Positions 45,731 to 57,800 of a stretch of 64,000 bases of DNA are shown piece by piece. The notes beneath the pieces are model-generated. The model saw nothing but the letters and a program-made list of their open reading frames with translations. It did no database searches and was not told the DNA's origin. This stretch comes from Chenopodium formosanum (lineage: Eukaryota > Streptophyta > Magnoliopsida > Caryophyllales > Amaranthaceae): contig CM044877.1 in NCBI GenBank assembly GCA_024500155.1, forward strand, positions 77,488,001 through 77,552,000, read 5' to 3'. Numbering within the stretch: the stretch's first letter is position 1; each line of letters begins with the position of its first letter. Made by a program: the position numbers and the translations under genes.

Positions 45731-46753
45731 GAAGAGGTTTTGACATTTTGATTCAAACTTCTAATTAAGGTCATATCAAAACAACTGAAATTTTATGCGT
45801 ACACATAGATGTAAATCGCATCAAAGGTTACCTTAATTGTGCAATAATCATTATTTCGAAAATAAATTAAAAAATAACCTCTGAGCAATAATCTTCAAAT
45901 ACCCTTTGATCTAACATACACTTCTTTGATTTATATTATTTGTAACGATTATACACTTTCTACTCACACTTTACATCAAATCTTGACAAATAATATAAAA
46001 CGGATGTACTAATGACATTCTTTGCTAAACAACGCTTTAATGATGTATATAATGGTTATGAACTTACAATATTGTAAAGGGAAAAAATAGAACAAGTCTA
46101 GTTTTACATTTACATGTCCTCAAATTTTTATCTCTTCTTTCTTATTTTGGCTCAATCCATCTTAATAACTTAATTTGATCCATCTTAATCATTTACAACT
46201 TACAAGGTGACCAATGTACTTAACTACTTACTCATCCAAAATCCAAGCATATGATTTACGAGTACCACCAATGCCACATGCATCATTGTCATATTATCTA
46301 TACATCTAAAGTTTAGCAAAAGTGTTGGGTGGTGACTTTAAGAGGCCATGTATTATGATAAATAATAGAGGGTAATACAATGAAATACTCATAAGTTATA
46401 CTCCGTCTAATTATTTAGAGGTAAACAGATAGTATTAACATTTTAAAGCATATGGTTCATCCTAGAAATCTATCTCATGGAATTGAATAAACTCCTTTAT
46501 TTCTTTTTACACATAGTGATTCTTTTATCTCTAACTACCAAACCTTGCCTAAAAAGAAGTACTTACTCAAACAATTTGAGTGAAGTAAAAAAAACAAAAG
46601 TATGACAAAGTACCCTCTAAAGGCTTAAAATCAGTTAAATACAGATAAAAATTACTCAGGTTTGAATTTCACTCCAAATCATTCACAATAATTTGTTGTA
46701 AAATATAAACAGATTATGTCTAATTGTTACAAATTATATGAAAAAAGACAGAG

Positions 46754-46894
46754 TAAAGGCCTATGTCTGATTTACTAAACTGAATTAAACTAAATTAAAT
46801 AGAGTTTAAATGAATATTTTATTAGAGAAGAAATTAACAAGCGAACTGATTGGAAGTTGAATTGAAATTAAGCTAAAGAGAGAACAAACCCTAA
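46754..46894. mobile_element. GAACT-pentamer MITE, short copy
   Basis: TAAAGGCCTATGTCTGATTTACT left end and AGAGAACAAACCCTAA right end; the core ATGAATATTTTATTAGAGAAG is in reverse orientation relative to the 28563 copy. Confidence 0.7.
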
Positions 46895-47178
46895 ATAAAT
46901 CTGTTTTTCCAATAATATCTCATCTCCTGTTCTTTAAATATTACAACGTTAATTCTATTTTACGAAGCGATTAAGACTAGATGCTTAATTATTCCCTAAT
47001 CAATAACACCAACGCGCCATGTAATGCAGTTGTTAAACACTCCACATTGACTCGTCAAACAGTCTCACTCCTCTCTCTCTCCACCACTTGACATCGTCCC
47101 CTTCTTGAATGCTCTTTCATTTTCCTACTCATTCTCTCACTCTCTTTCTCTCTCCTCTCAATCACCCTTCAACCCTTC

Positions 47179-47208
47179 CATTCATTCATTCATTCATTCA
47201 TTCATTCC
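47179..47208. repeat. (CATT)n microsatellite in the 5' leader
   Basis: About seven uninterrupted CATT/ATTC units 40 to 70 bases upstream of the ATG at 47250. Confidence 0.9.
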
Positions 47209-47249
47209 TTCATTAATATACATCCATTATCTCAACTCAACCACCGAAA

Positions 47250-48488
47250 ATGGCGGTTGACGACGACATGTGCAGCGACGGAATGCAATGCACTGACCAC
47301 CCTTACCGCACCACCTCCCCCGGCGGAGGGATCTGCGCGTTTTGCCTCCAAGACAAACTCGGTAAACTCGTCTCCACTTCTTCCTCCTCCTTCCTCATTA
47401 ACTCCTCCTCTTCTTCCTCCCCTTCTTTCAGATCTGACCTCCCTTCCTCCGCCACCTCCGCCGCAACCGCAACCACCTCTCTCTCCATCTCCATCCCCAC
47501 CGCTTCAAACAGTCGTAATTACAACCATCATTATAATCAACATCGTCATAATAATAATTTTCAAAAGGATCATTCTACTACTAGTAGTAGGCCCCGCATA
47601 CCTTTTCTACTCACTCAAAAGAAAAAGAAGAAAGATGATGTCCAGTCTTCTTCTTACTCACCTAGTAATTCTGTGCTCAAGAGAAGTAAATCATCTGCTA
47701 CCCCTCGATCCACTCGCTTTCTAGAAGATTTCAGCCCTAGACGAAGGGGTTTTTGGTCTTTTCTACACATCTCTAACACCCACCACAAAAAACCCACTAC
47801 AATAGTCACTCCTTCGTCTACAACCACCGTACCCCCGGAAAATACGACGGCGGTGACGGCAGAAGTGACGTCATCGGCGGCGGTTACGCCGGATATGAAG
47901 TCATCGGCGGCGGCGGTGGTGGTGGATGAGACGGATGAGAGTCCGAATAGTAGCGGAGGAGCGAGTAATACGGCGTCGTTTGGGAGGAAGGTGTCTAGAT
48001 CTAGATCTGTAGGGTGTGGTAGTAGGAGTTTTTCAGGGGATTTTTTCGAGAGGATTTCGACTGGGTTTGGCGATTGCACGCTCCGGCGCGTGGAGTCGCA
48101 TCGAGAAGGGAGTAAACACCGACACTCAACCTCACGCGCCGCCGGGGATACCGTCCGGGAGAAAGTACGGTGCGGTGGTTTATTTGGCGGACTTATTATT
48201 ACTTCCTCTTCATCGTCAACAACATCGTCGTCATCGTCGTATTGGGGGGCTGGAGATGGACGGCCCAATGGGCCGACAGTGACACCAGCTGGGCCGCTTG
48301 TTCATGGGCGGAGTCGGAGTTGGGGGTGGGCTTTTGCCAGCCCAATGAGGGCGTTTGCGAAACCGACTACGACTCGGTATGATCGTAGTAGGGAGCCTGG
48401 TGGTGGTGGTGGTGATGGGAGTGTTAAGAATAGTAATGGAACACCTAATTTGGCTGCCATTCCATCTTTATTATCAATAAGAGGTTAA
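47250..48488 (+). CDS. Ser-rich plant protein with N-terminal Cys/His motif
   Basis: Single open frame of 412 codons, ATG 47250 to TAA 48486-48488, clearly GC-richer than its surroundings, which supports coding. The N-terminus has C14-x2-H17-x11-C29-x2-C32 within HPYRTTSPGGGICAFCLQDK, a possible small zinc-binding fold. Long Ser/Thr/Ala-rich low-complexity stretches and a basic KKKKK segment (about 120-125) follow. A conserved C-terminal block (SRSRSVGCGSRSFSGDFFER, then STGFGDCTLRRVESHREG) recalls the plant DUF740/OCTOPUS-like group of membrane-associated, largely disordered proteins. The assignment is from motif memory and tentative. No membrane helix or signal peptide. Function uncertain; if OCTOPUS-like, it would be a peripheral, possibly polarly localised protein. 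Confidence 0.8.
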   Translation: MAVDDDMCSDGMQCTDHPYRTTSPGGGICAFCLQDKLGKLVSTSSSSFLINSSSSSSPSFRSDLPSSATSAATATTSLSISIPTASNSRNYNHHYNQHRHNNNFQKDHSTTSSRPRIPFLLTQKKKKKDDVQSSSYSPSNSVLKRSKSSATPRSTRFLEDFSPRRRGFWSFLHISNTHHKKPTTIVTPSSTTTVPPENTTAVTAEVTSSAAVTPDMKSSAAAVVVDETDESPNSSGGASNTASFGRKVSRSRSVGCGSRSFSGDFFERISTGFGDCTLRRVESHREGSKHRHSTSRAAGDTVREKVRCGGLFGGLIITSSSSSTTSSSSSYWGAGDGRPNGPTVTPAGPLVHGRSRSWGWAFASPMRAFAKPTTTRYDRSREPGGGGGDGSVKNSNGTPNLAAIPSLLSIRG

Positions 48489-50374
48489 CATTTATTTAAC
48501 AAATTTAATTTGGTAGTTTTATTTTGTATTGTTTCATTTACAAATGTGTATTATTATTATGTCTATTATGGTAATTTCTGATGATATTTTGTTTAGTAAA
48601 ATGTTACACTCTTGAATTTTGGGTATAAATTGTATGTTATGGGAAAATTTTTAGATTCATTTTTTGCTATTGGGTAGATTTCATATGATCATATCCTATA
48701 GTTTTATGTATGATGTAAGATGATGATGATGTGCAAATGCTATTTAGATCTTGAGTTATATGACATTGGATTGAAATTAGTATGTTTGTACTTTGGTAGA
48801 TATAAAATTTATGATTACATTGAATAGTTGTACACTATTTTTTTTTTGGTGTTTTTGCATTAATTTTGTTATGTAGTGTGTACTTTGTGTTTTATTAGGC
48901 GTTGAGTTTTCCATGAAGAACCCATACTTGTCTAAAGAGCAAAAATGTTAGTCAAAGATGCAGTTTTCGAACCACATGGTCATCCGATTATTTAATCATT
49001 CCTTTCGATCTTCCACTTTACTATCGAATCTTCTTGATTCCTCCTTGTTTGGAAAAAACTCTAAAAAAAACTAGTCCAACGGTTCGTTCTTCTGCAAGAT
49101 TGAATGTCTGATTTGACCAAATAACTACACGAAGTATAGCTCGCACAACAGAGAAATCAGTTTTGGAGCGATGGCAACTCAGGTTTAGTACTCTATCCTT
49201 TTTCGCAATTCTGCTAAAGACACTTGGATTGTAATTGGGATGTTAGTACTTGGAATTGGAAATGCTATGTACTTGTGATTTTCTTGATTGAACGCTTTGG
49301 CTTGTATGTGCTCTTACAATCTGTTCTATGTTATGTAGTCCTTTCTGTAAGAACACAATGTATATTTTATGGCAGTATGGTGCTACGCCGTATGTTTAAT
49401 GAACGGGGCAATGGTACCATTGTTTCTGCTGCTACTTGTATAACTTGTACACAAAGTTCCTTTATTAGGCTTCTGATTTACCTTTTGCTTCGACGTCTAG
49501 CATGGATGTTAATGTCCATCCTGTTGCTCCCAGCTCCCAAAACTCCCAACCTATTTCCGAAAACAGCACCTCCGGGAACTTCTGCTTCCGGTGTTTTTAC
49601 CCCTATAGGATTGGCCTTTGGCGTCGCCTGCATTTCCGAATGCATGACCGAGTCTAACATGTCCTGATTTGTCCCTGTATTTTGCCTGATGAGCATGCAT
49701 TCATCTTGCCAATGCTATGCCCTATGCATTTAATCAAAATGCTCAGAAAACAGCTTAACAGACAGCTACAACATTTTTGATAGATCAACTAGTACAGTAA
49801 AATTTTGTATGGTGAGTTTTGCTTTTAAAATTTTTAGCACCAGAAAGTATTATTGTAGATTTGGAAGGATGTGTTTAATATGCCCAAGCAAATGAAGATG
49901 ATTAGATGATAGAGTCTAGGAAACAGACAAAAAGTTTGCAGACTACTCCGTAAAAGCAAGCAATAAAGAAATTATTTGGGGACCCTTTATTAACAACAAT
50001 TACTGAAGTTTTCCATGTGAGTTACAGAGTATGTGACCCTCAAATACAGTTTCATTATACTCACTGTATTTTTTACGGTTGTGTAATTTGACATAAATAC
50101 AAGTGCATCAGATACTAATCCTTTAGTATATAGAAATATACAAATATATATCACTCATTCTTCCTTTTTATTTTTTATTATACTGCCTATAGAGAAAAGT
50201 CAATCTATTAAGGATAGGCAAAAGAAATCATAAATAGGTTGATTTGCTAGTGAAAACAATCTCAAATGGTCCAAAAAGGAATATAGGTTTTTTTTTAAAA
50301 AAAAAGGATAGGAGTAGACATGTAAATAAAAGTCGGCATTTTTGAAGAAAAGTACATGCAAATATGCAAAAGTA
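48489..50374. other. 3' flank and intergenic
   Basis: 3' UTR, then AT-rich DNA. The only notable part is a short open, GC-richer stretch at 49478-49696 (see next entry). The segment 49910-50060 is a dispersed repeat shared with 34480-34600. Confidence 0.4.
49478..49696 (-). other. Unrecognised open segment, coding-like
   Basis: Seventy-two codons on the minus strand (including KANPIGVKTPEAEVPGGAVF and RMDINIHARRR), with higher GC than the flanks and a non-repetitive composition. The plus strand also has a longer open frame through here (49224-49667), but its composition is poorer in its first half. It could be an exon or a captured gene fragment. Not recognised. Confidence 0.25.
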
Positions 50375-50575
50375 TTAGGGCCTATCTGATTTACTAAGCT
50401 GAACTGAACTAAATTGATTGGAGCTGAATTGAGCTGGGCTGAACTAAAATGAACTTAACTGAATAGAGTTGAAATAAATATTTTATGAGAGAAGGAAATT
50501 AGAAGCTAAACTGAACTGAACAGATTGAAGTTGAATTGAACTGAACTGAACTGAACTAAATTGAAATTAAGTTGT
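50375..50575. mobile_element. GAACT-pentamer MITE, right end unclear
   Basis: Left end TTAGGGCCTATCTGATTTACT; interior GAACTGAACTAAATTGATTGGAGCTGAA-like with the core AAATATTTTATGAGAGAAGG. The expected right terminus is missing or decayed near 50575. Confidence 0.65.
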
Positions 50576-50669
50576 TAGTTTATATTCAAGTGCTTCACTT
50601 AAACATTTAATTTTGTCAAATCGTATTGTACAAAGTTGGGCTTTTAGCCAAATCACGAGATAACGTTAC

Positions 50670-51130
50670 CTCTTATTGTAAATTTCTGCCAACTGAAATG
50701 CCAAATGTAGCTCCTCATACAACACCTATGTTGTTTTTTTAGACCAAAAAAAAATTTACATAGTACTGTAAAAACTACTAACAGTTTTTAGGTAACTGGT
50801 GTTATATTTTACATATATTAACATAAGTTTTCATCAGTAGCCAAATTGAGATTTTTTTTTTTTTGTCAAAATATACCAAAATTTCAAAACCCGAATCAAT
50901 TGGACGCTTTTTATTGTTATTGAATATAAATCACAATTCACAAATCATACGTGATTCTATATACAATCGTTTATGAGAATCTTTAAGCAAAAGCACAACA
51001 ATATCTTTGATCAGATAGACTATCAAGTTAGCAACATATGTAATCCCTCCACCTCCGTCCTCAAGGAGGCCATGATTTTTCACTTACACATATATAATTA
51101 AGCATGCACTTTGGTCTTGGATTAGTCTTA
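50670..51130. repeat. Local duplication, copy 1
   Basis: Blocks GCCAACTGAAATGCCAAA, TTTTTATTGTTATTGAATATAA, GAGAATCTTTAAGCAAAA and GCATGCACTTTGGTCTTGG occur in the same order at 52380-53455. Confidence 0.75.
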
Positions 51131-52379
51131 TGATATACTAGAATTGCAACTTAGATGGCATATAAGAAACATATTGATATCAGAGTTACATACTAATCAA
51201 CAAGTTGTTACTTGTTAGTACTGACAGGAACCGATTGCTAGGGAATCAAGTGAGAGTTAGCTAGTTTGATCTTTGTACTACTCTAAACTACTAACTAGAT
51301 ACATTAGACAAACATATAATCTATAAAAATTACTATCCCAAAACATTTAAATGTATCATAAATTCTAATGAAAGTGGAAATATTTGTAAAGTTCACATCC
51401 ATAAATCTTTCCAATGATCTTCTACAGTTGGCCAGGCCACAACCTTGGTGTCATGGGGAGGACACGATGATGTCAAATTCTGATCGCCGTACAACACCAA
51501 GCTCTCTGCATAAGAACCACCTAGAGTTACTACACTATCATAGACGACATCATAGAGTGCTCTCAAAAATTTTACTTGCCGGGTAGAAAATGAGTAAGAA
51601 AACACTTGGTTGCTAGTCTGAAAGATAAATGTATCCTTGTCCCGTTCATTATAGAAAATCTTTGAATGTATATCCAACAAATCCGACCAACAGCAAATTT
51701 CATATAATAAATCCTCAGTACTAGTTGAGTCTCTTGAAAGCCATTGCCTCCACGACGGCTTTTTTTGCTATCTTTATCCAAAATCCATACACAAATTCAT
51801 GTTGAAGACACACTCAAGACAAGGAATTAAGTGGTTAGTGTTTGTAAATTGGAATTAAATTAAATTGTTGTATTTACAATACATTGAATACACATTACTA
51901 TAACATAACTAGGAAAACTTCTAAACCTACCATATATTCACACGCCTATCAAGCGTGTTTAACAACCATAAAAAAAGAAGTTTAGGATACTTACATAAAT
52001 ATTCTGTTTATCTTTTATTTATTTATTTATTTTTATTTTTTTAAGAAATACTCTGTTTATCTTAATGCTTTTTTAAAAAAAAAAAAAAAACTATGATAAT
52101 GCTATTTTAATTCTTATTTTATTTTTATCTATCTATTTTATTTTTATTTTTACGATATTTTTATCTATTTTCATCTTATCATATCATATCACTAAATTTT
52201 AAATACGATTGTAGATGTAAAATACTAAAATATTTAGACCTACAATATCATATTGCTCCCTCCGTGTTTTTTAAGTATTACAGTTTCATCGACACATAAT
52301 TTTAGGCAATTTAATTGACTTAAATAAAATAAGAGGTAAGTGTGTTAGTTGAAATATTAAAAAATTGTAAAAGAAAAAT
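51131..52379. other. Intergenic with an F-box fragment
   Basis: Besides the F-box relic (51393-51790) there is AT-rich DNA. A truncated Stowaway left end (CTCCCTCCGTGTTTTTTAAG at about 52256) stops at the duplication boundary near 52395. Confidence 0.4.
51393..51790 (-). pseudogene. F-box-associated domain fragment
   Basis: The minus-strand frame 51393-51680 codes for KIFYNERDKDTFIFQTSNQVFSYSF and RQVKFLRALYDVVYDS, which look like the C-terminal part of a plant F-box/FBA protein not closely related to types A to C. Further relics to about 51790 are in another frame. No F-box is present. Assignment tentative. Confidence 0.45.
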
Positions 52380-53455
52380 AATGAGGTAAATAAAATTTTT
52401 GCCAACTGAAGTGCCAAACGTATCTCCGATTCTCCAACCCTTAATGTCAATAACCAAATACAGATTTTACTCAAATTTTGGGTCTGGACTTTAGGAGAAT
52501 CTGACCAATCTTAAGTACCAACTAAGAAAAACCCATAGCTCAATGGGCCTAAACATTTACTACTAACCATTTTAGACATTAACTTATACTCCCATATCAT
52601 ATTAGCTGAGAGGTTGCATATAAATTGATTTGGTAAAAATAAAGGTATCATTAAATGTTTACTACAATTAATAATGTCCCAACAGCAACATAGACCTTTT
52701 TTTTTTTGTGAATACGGCAATACAAATTAGTGAATTACATATGGAGGTGGAGAGATTTAAACTTATGACCAAGATCTCATCGTTGGACAATTTTTATTGT
52801 TATTGAGTATAATCCATGATTTACAAATCATAGGTGATTTTATATATCATTGTTCATGAGAAACTTTAAGCAAAATCACAACAATATTCTAACTCGGTCC
52901 TTTCGTATGACAATCCTAATAAAAGGCGATATAAATCTTAGAACCTTCTCACTTTCTCCTCCTTCTTGGTACAGCCGGAAGAGAAGCACAACTAAGGTGA
53001 AACATGTGTACATTGAGTAAGTAATATAATACATGTATGAAAACTAGATTAAACTCGGGTCATGCAACTCTGTTTTATAAATTATTGATAATTAAAAAGG
53101 TAAGTTTTGAAAGACAAATTTCTTTAAAACAAACAAACAAACCAAAAACAAACTCTTATTTTGAATAGACTATAGAGTAATAGATGTGAAACAAGGAATC
53201 ATGCTTGATTAAGGCGAAATTATTTACTGAACACTTCTCCAACTGTATGTATTGAATTCTATACGGCGTAGTCAAAACGATTATATCTTTGATTGGATAG
53301 AGTATGAACATATTATCCCTCCACCTTAGTCCTCAGATAGTGCATGATTTTTATTTATATTTTAATTAATTTATTTATTTTAAAATAAATAGTGCATGAT
53401 TTTTAGTTACACAAAAATAATTAAGCATGCACTTTGGTCTTGGATTAGTCTTATA
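52380..53455. repeat. Local duplication, copy 2
   Basis: Second copy of the 50670-51130 blocks, expanded by unrelated insertions. The last shared block (GCATGCACTTTGGTCTTGGATTAGTCTTAT) ends near 53455. Confidence 0.72.
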
Positions 53456-54849
53456 TGATATATACTCATTGCATATACTCCATACTAGATTACTAGATCT
53501 AATATTTTTTTCAAGGTTCATGAATATCTTGGAAAAGGATGTCAAAGTGACAAATGCCTTCATTAATAAGCTAATTTTAAATGATTACATACACAGTAAT
53601 TTGATAGTTGTAACGGACCAAATTACTCCAACAGCTACATTATTGGACAACAAAGCCTTATAATCCTCCTTACCCCCCCCCCCCCCCTTTTTTTTTTTGA
53701 GAGAGAATGATCCTCCTTCCATTAATGATTATATTGTGTTTTTCACACGCAAATCATGTTTTAAATAAAAATTACGGGATAACTCTTTATTATCTTGAAA
53801 AGTGATTCCTTAATTAAAGTGATCTAAAATTGAGTATAAATAAAGAAAAAGATCCCTTCTAAAAACCACTAAATTCATGAATTTGAAGTGTTACTTTCAA
53901 ATACAAAGTACTGTTTTAAAACTTCACTATTTGATTTCTTCAAAAAATAAAAACTTCACTATTTGATAAAAAAGGGCAAATTTAAAAAAATTTCAGGTAT
54001 TACTTCTATATTTATTACGAGGTACTCCCTCCGTTTCAATATGATAGTTACATATGGAATCTATCACATAAAATAAGAAAAGAAGAATATTTGGAATCTA
54101 ACATTAAAGTAAAAAACAATTCATAAATAGTTTTGCCTTATTTAAACTTTTTTGTTTTTTTTAGGAAACCGTCAAGTATAATTGCATAATTCAAGAGAAT
54201 AATTTCTTTACTTAGACTCATGTCATCAATGCACAATCATTAATTTAACCAATCATAATTTAATATTTATAAAATAGGAAATAAAAACTAAGTTAAAAGT
54301 AGAATACATTCAATATGGATAGATTTTTTTGAAACGCCCAAAATAGTATATGGGACTAACAAATTGAAACGGATAGAGTACTTTTTATTATTAACACTTT
54401 AATTTGGTGGTTCATGTTTGAATTTACTACGTAATTCATTTTGACATTCTATTTCTAGGAGGATTTGGATTTCTCAATCACTAAAAACTTGAGTCATTAA
54501 CTACTCTTGTAACACTTAGGGGAAAAAAAATACTACTCTCCTTACACTTAGCTTGTATATATGAAGTATGGAGTATTAAGTTGTGCGTGCATAATTGGTT
54601 TCTCTATTAGTAGCAAAATACTTCTTCATTGGTATCAACATATGTAGAAATTAGACTTTAAATTTTATTGGTGCTACTCGAATACAATTTAATACCAATG
54701 GATGCTATTAGAATTGTTGACAACTCAAGCTATTTTAACTTGAGAAATTCAACATCAAAATTTTTATTAATTATGAAAATAGTGCACACTATAAATGTTT
54801 ATACTTTGTATTTAATCAAATAATATACAAGTGCATTGAAACTATAAAT
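53456..54849. other. Intergenic, 5' flank of the LINE
   Basis: No gene. It has a C run followed by a T run (53672-53698) and one Stowaway element (54023-54380). Confidence 0.45.
54023..54380. mobile_element. Stowaway MITE
   Basis: Ends TACTCCCTCCGTTTCAATATG and CAAATTGAAACGGATAGAGTA, with TA on both sides, about 355 bp, non-coding. A different subfamily from 5202 and 9833. Confidence 0.8.
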
Positions 54850-57800
54850 GTTTAGTGCTAGCTTGGACAAATGATGTAGTAGATTGCTTGTACTCGGCTA
54901 AAAACTTTGTATTTTGTAAGATCTCGGAAGCTAATGGAAATGCTAAGTATGTGATGTTCTTTTATGGTGAGCCTCAAGTAGAAAATAGGGCAATTGTTTG
55001 GGAACAACTTCTTTGGTTTTTGGAGGAATATAAGAATGTTTTGGTTATAGGAGATTTTAACCAAATTGAGAGTGGGAGTGATAAGGTTGGGGGAAGTAAT
55101 ACAATTAGAGGGATAAATGCTTTTCTGGATTGGAGGTTTAACAGTAATGTGACGGAAGTCCCATTCTCGGGACCGAGGTTCACATGGAGTAACAAAAGGG
55201 AACAAGATGGTTTGATTTTGGAAAGACTCGATCGAGCCTATATTACGGAAGGTTGGTTTCAGCATACTCCGGATGGAAGAATTGTTCATGAACCTATTAT
55301 TTGCTCAGATCATGCGGCTATCACTTACATTCCGAATCCAAGTGTCATGAAATCTAATAGGCCATACCAAATTGATAGTTGGTGTCTTAATTTTCCGGAG
55401 GTAAGGGAATTGGTGGTGAATGCGTGGAAGATGGAAGCTAGAGGGTCTTGTATGTATCGGCTCTCTAAGAAGTTAAAGTTCTTAAGGACTAAAATCCAAT
55501 ACTGGTGTTTGGATAACAGGAAGGTATGGGGTATAAATTGGAGGGTGCTAACAAAGGATCTTAATAATTCAGGTATGGGTGTTACTTCGATTCAGGGAGC
55601 AGAAAGTTATATTCATCAAATTAATGACCGCATTCCTGAGTGTCAGTTGAATTTTGATTATTGGAAGCAAAGGATGAAAATCAAATGGATCAAAATGGGG
55701 GATTGTCCTACTTCCATGATGTACAGGAAAGTGAAGCAAAGGCAACTCCAGAAAGAAATCCTCACATTGAGAAATGAAGAGGACATTTGGGTTGAGGGTC
55801 AACAGGCGGTGGAGGAGGTAATTTTAAACTCGATTAAAGATGTTTATAATCCGGAGGTTGATAATAACCATGAGGAGAATATTGATTTGCTTCTGCGACA
55901 ATTGGATATTCCAATGATTTCTACAGACGAGAGGAATCAGCTAGATAGGCCATTTACAGAAGAGGAGATTAGGAAAGCTATGTTTGGAATGCATAGATCT
56001 AAATCTTCGGGGCCAGATGGCTTTACAGCGGATTTTTTCCAAATTTACTGGAAAGAGGTAGGAAAACTAGTAGTGGATAGTGTGCAACAATTTCTGAGAA
56101 CGGGAATTATGCTGAAAGAATGGAATCAATCACTGTTAGTTCTGATTCCAAAGGTCAAGGTGCCCGAACTGGCAAGTTAGTTTCGGCCTATCAGTCTGTG
56201 CAATACAGTGTACAAATGTATTTCAAAATGCCTGGTGAATAGACTCAAGAATGTTCTACCAAGCATCATATCTGAAAACCAGCACGCTTTTATCCCGGGA
56301 AGGTATATGGAGGATAATATTCTTCTAAGCCATGAGCTCATGCACCTCATAAATACAAAAAAGGGCTCTAACTTTACAGGGGTGAAGATTGATATGTCAA
56401 AGGCTTATGATAGAGTAGACTGGCTTTTTCTTCTAAAGGTGTTAAAGGCTTATGGGTTCTCGGCTCACTGGGTTAAGATGATCTCACAGTGCGTCTCGAC
56501 GGTCAGCTCCAAGACCATCATCAAAAGGAAAACGACTGCAGCCTTCACTCCGCAGTGTGGTTTAAGGCAAGGGGACCCATTATCTCCTTATCTCTTTATC
56601 TTTTGTATGGACATTATTTCAAGAATGTTGACTCTGGCAGAAGACATCAAACTATTCAAAGGCCTAAAAGTGTCAAGGCGTTCTCTCTCTATTTCTCATC
56701 TCTTCTTTGCAGATGATGCAATGCTCTTCTTCAAAGCTACGGAGGATTCTTGTAGATGTATTAAGGATATCCTCCAAAGATTTGGGGAGGCGTCAGGCCA
56801 GCAACTAAATCTACATAAGTCCTTTGTGAAGTTTTCCCCGGGGGTGGAGGAGGGGAAGAAAGTGATATTAAAAGGCATCCTCGCAATGAATGAAACTCAT
56901 AATATTGGAACTCGTTTGGGGGCACCAATTGACATACAAGGAAAAAGGAAAGACTCCTTTCAATATTTGGTGGATAAAGTTTCAGAGAAAATTCTGTCAT
57001 GGGCTTCCCTTAATCTTTCTCAAGCTGCAAAACTAATTCTCGTCAACACTGTCTTGGTTAGTATCTCAGCTCACGTTATGAAATGTCTCAAACTTCCCCA
57101 GAGTATAGCAAACAAGATTGACTCCCTAATTACAAGGTTTTGGTGGTCAAACAAGGGCAATAAGGGGATGCACTGGGTAAGTAGAGATGTCATTCAACTT
57201 CCAAAAAGCATGGGAGGATTAGGGATAAGGGGAACGACAGCCCTAAATGATGCTTTGCTTTTCAAACAAGCTACGAGAATGCATCTTAATCCACAGCTAC
57301 TACTGGCAAAAGTGCATGGAGGGTGTCAAAATTGTGGGATTTGTAACATGGCTAGGCCTCATAAGAAGATTGGTCATCCATCCCTAGGAAGGGTAAGTTT
57401 ACAGAGATTCATTGAATCCCTAAAAAAGGGTTTTGCTTATAAAGTTGGGAACGGGTTGAGTATAAAGGCTATAAGCTCACCTTGGGTTCAAGGGGAGATT
57501 CCAACTGTCAACTCTACCCAATCACTGAGAGCAGCAATGCATTGGAAGGTTAGTGACTTTATAGATAGGAGCTCTATGACATGAAATGTAGGGAAGGTGA
57601 GGGAATGTTTTGAATGGGAAAGTGCAAAGGCAATTTTGTCTATGGAGCTTCCTACGGATGGGGAAAGGGACTACATCTATTGGAAACATCATCCATCGGG
57701 AAGATACACGGTGAAAACAGGATACTATTTTTACTCCAGATGGAATGGTCTAAACAGGGATATGCTCCCAGCAAAGGAACAAGATTTTGTGAAGCTAATA

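Larger units (their letters stand above)
45731..47249. other. Upstream region of the Ser-rich protein gene
   Basis: No gene. It contains one pentamer MITE (46754-46894) and, from about 47050, a CT-rich leader with CTCTCTC runs and a CATT microsatellite directly before the ATG at 47250. Confidence 0.45.

Noticed and set aside
47654..48268. A 204-codon open frame antisense to the Ser-rich protein gene
   Set aside because: It is a mirror of the GC-rich, Ser/Thr-repeat coding strand; the plus-strand frame has conserved motifs and this one has none.
49224..49667. Plus-strand frame of 147 codons
   Set aside because: First half is of non-coding composition; no conserved motif, and the opposite strand is at least as plausible over the second half.
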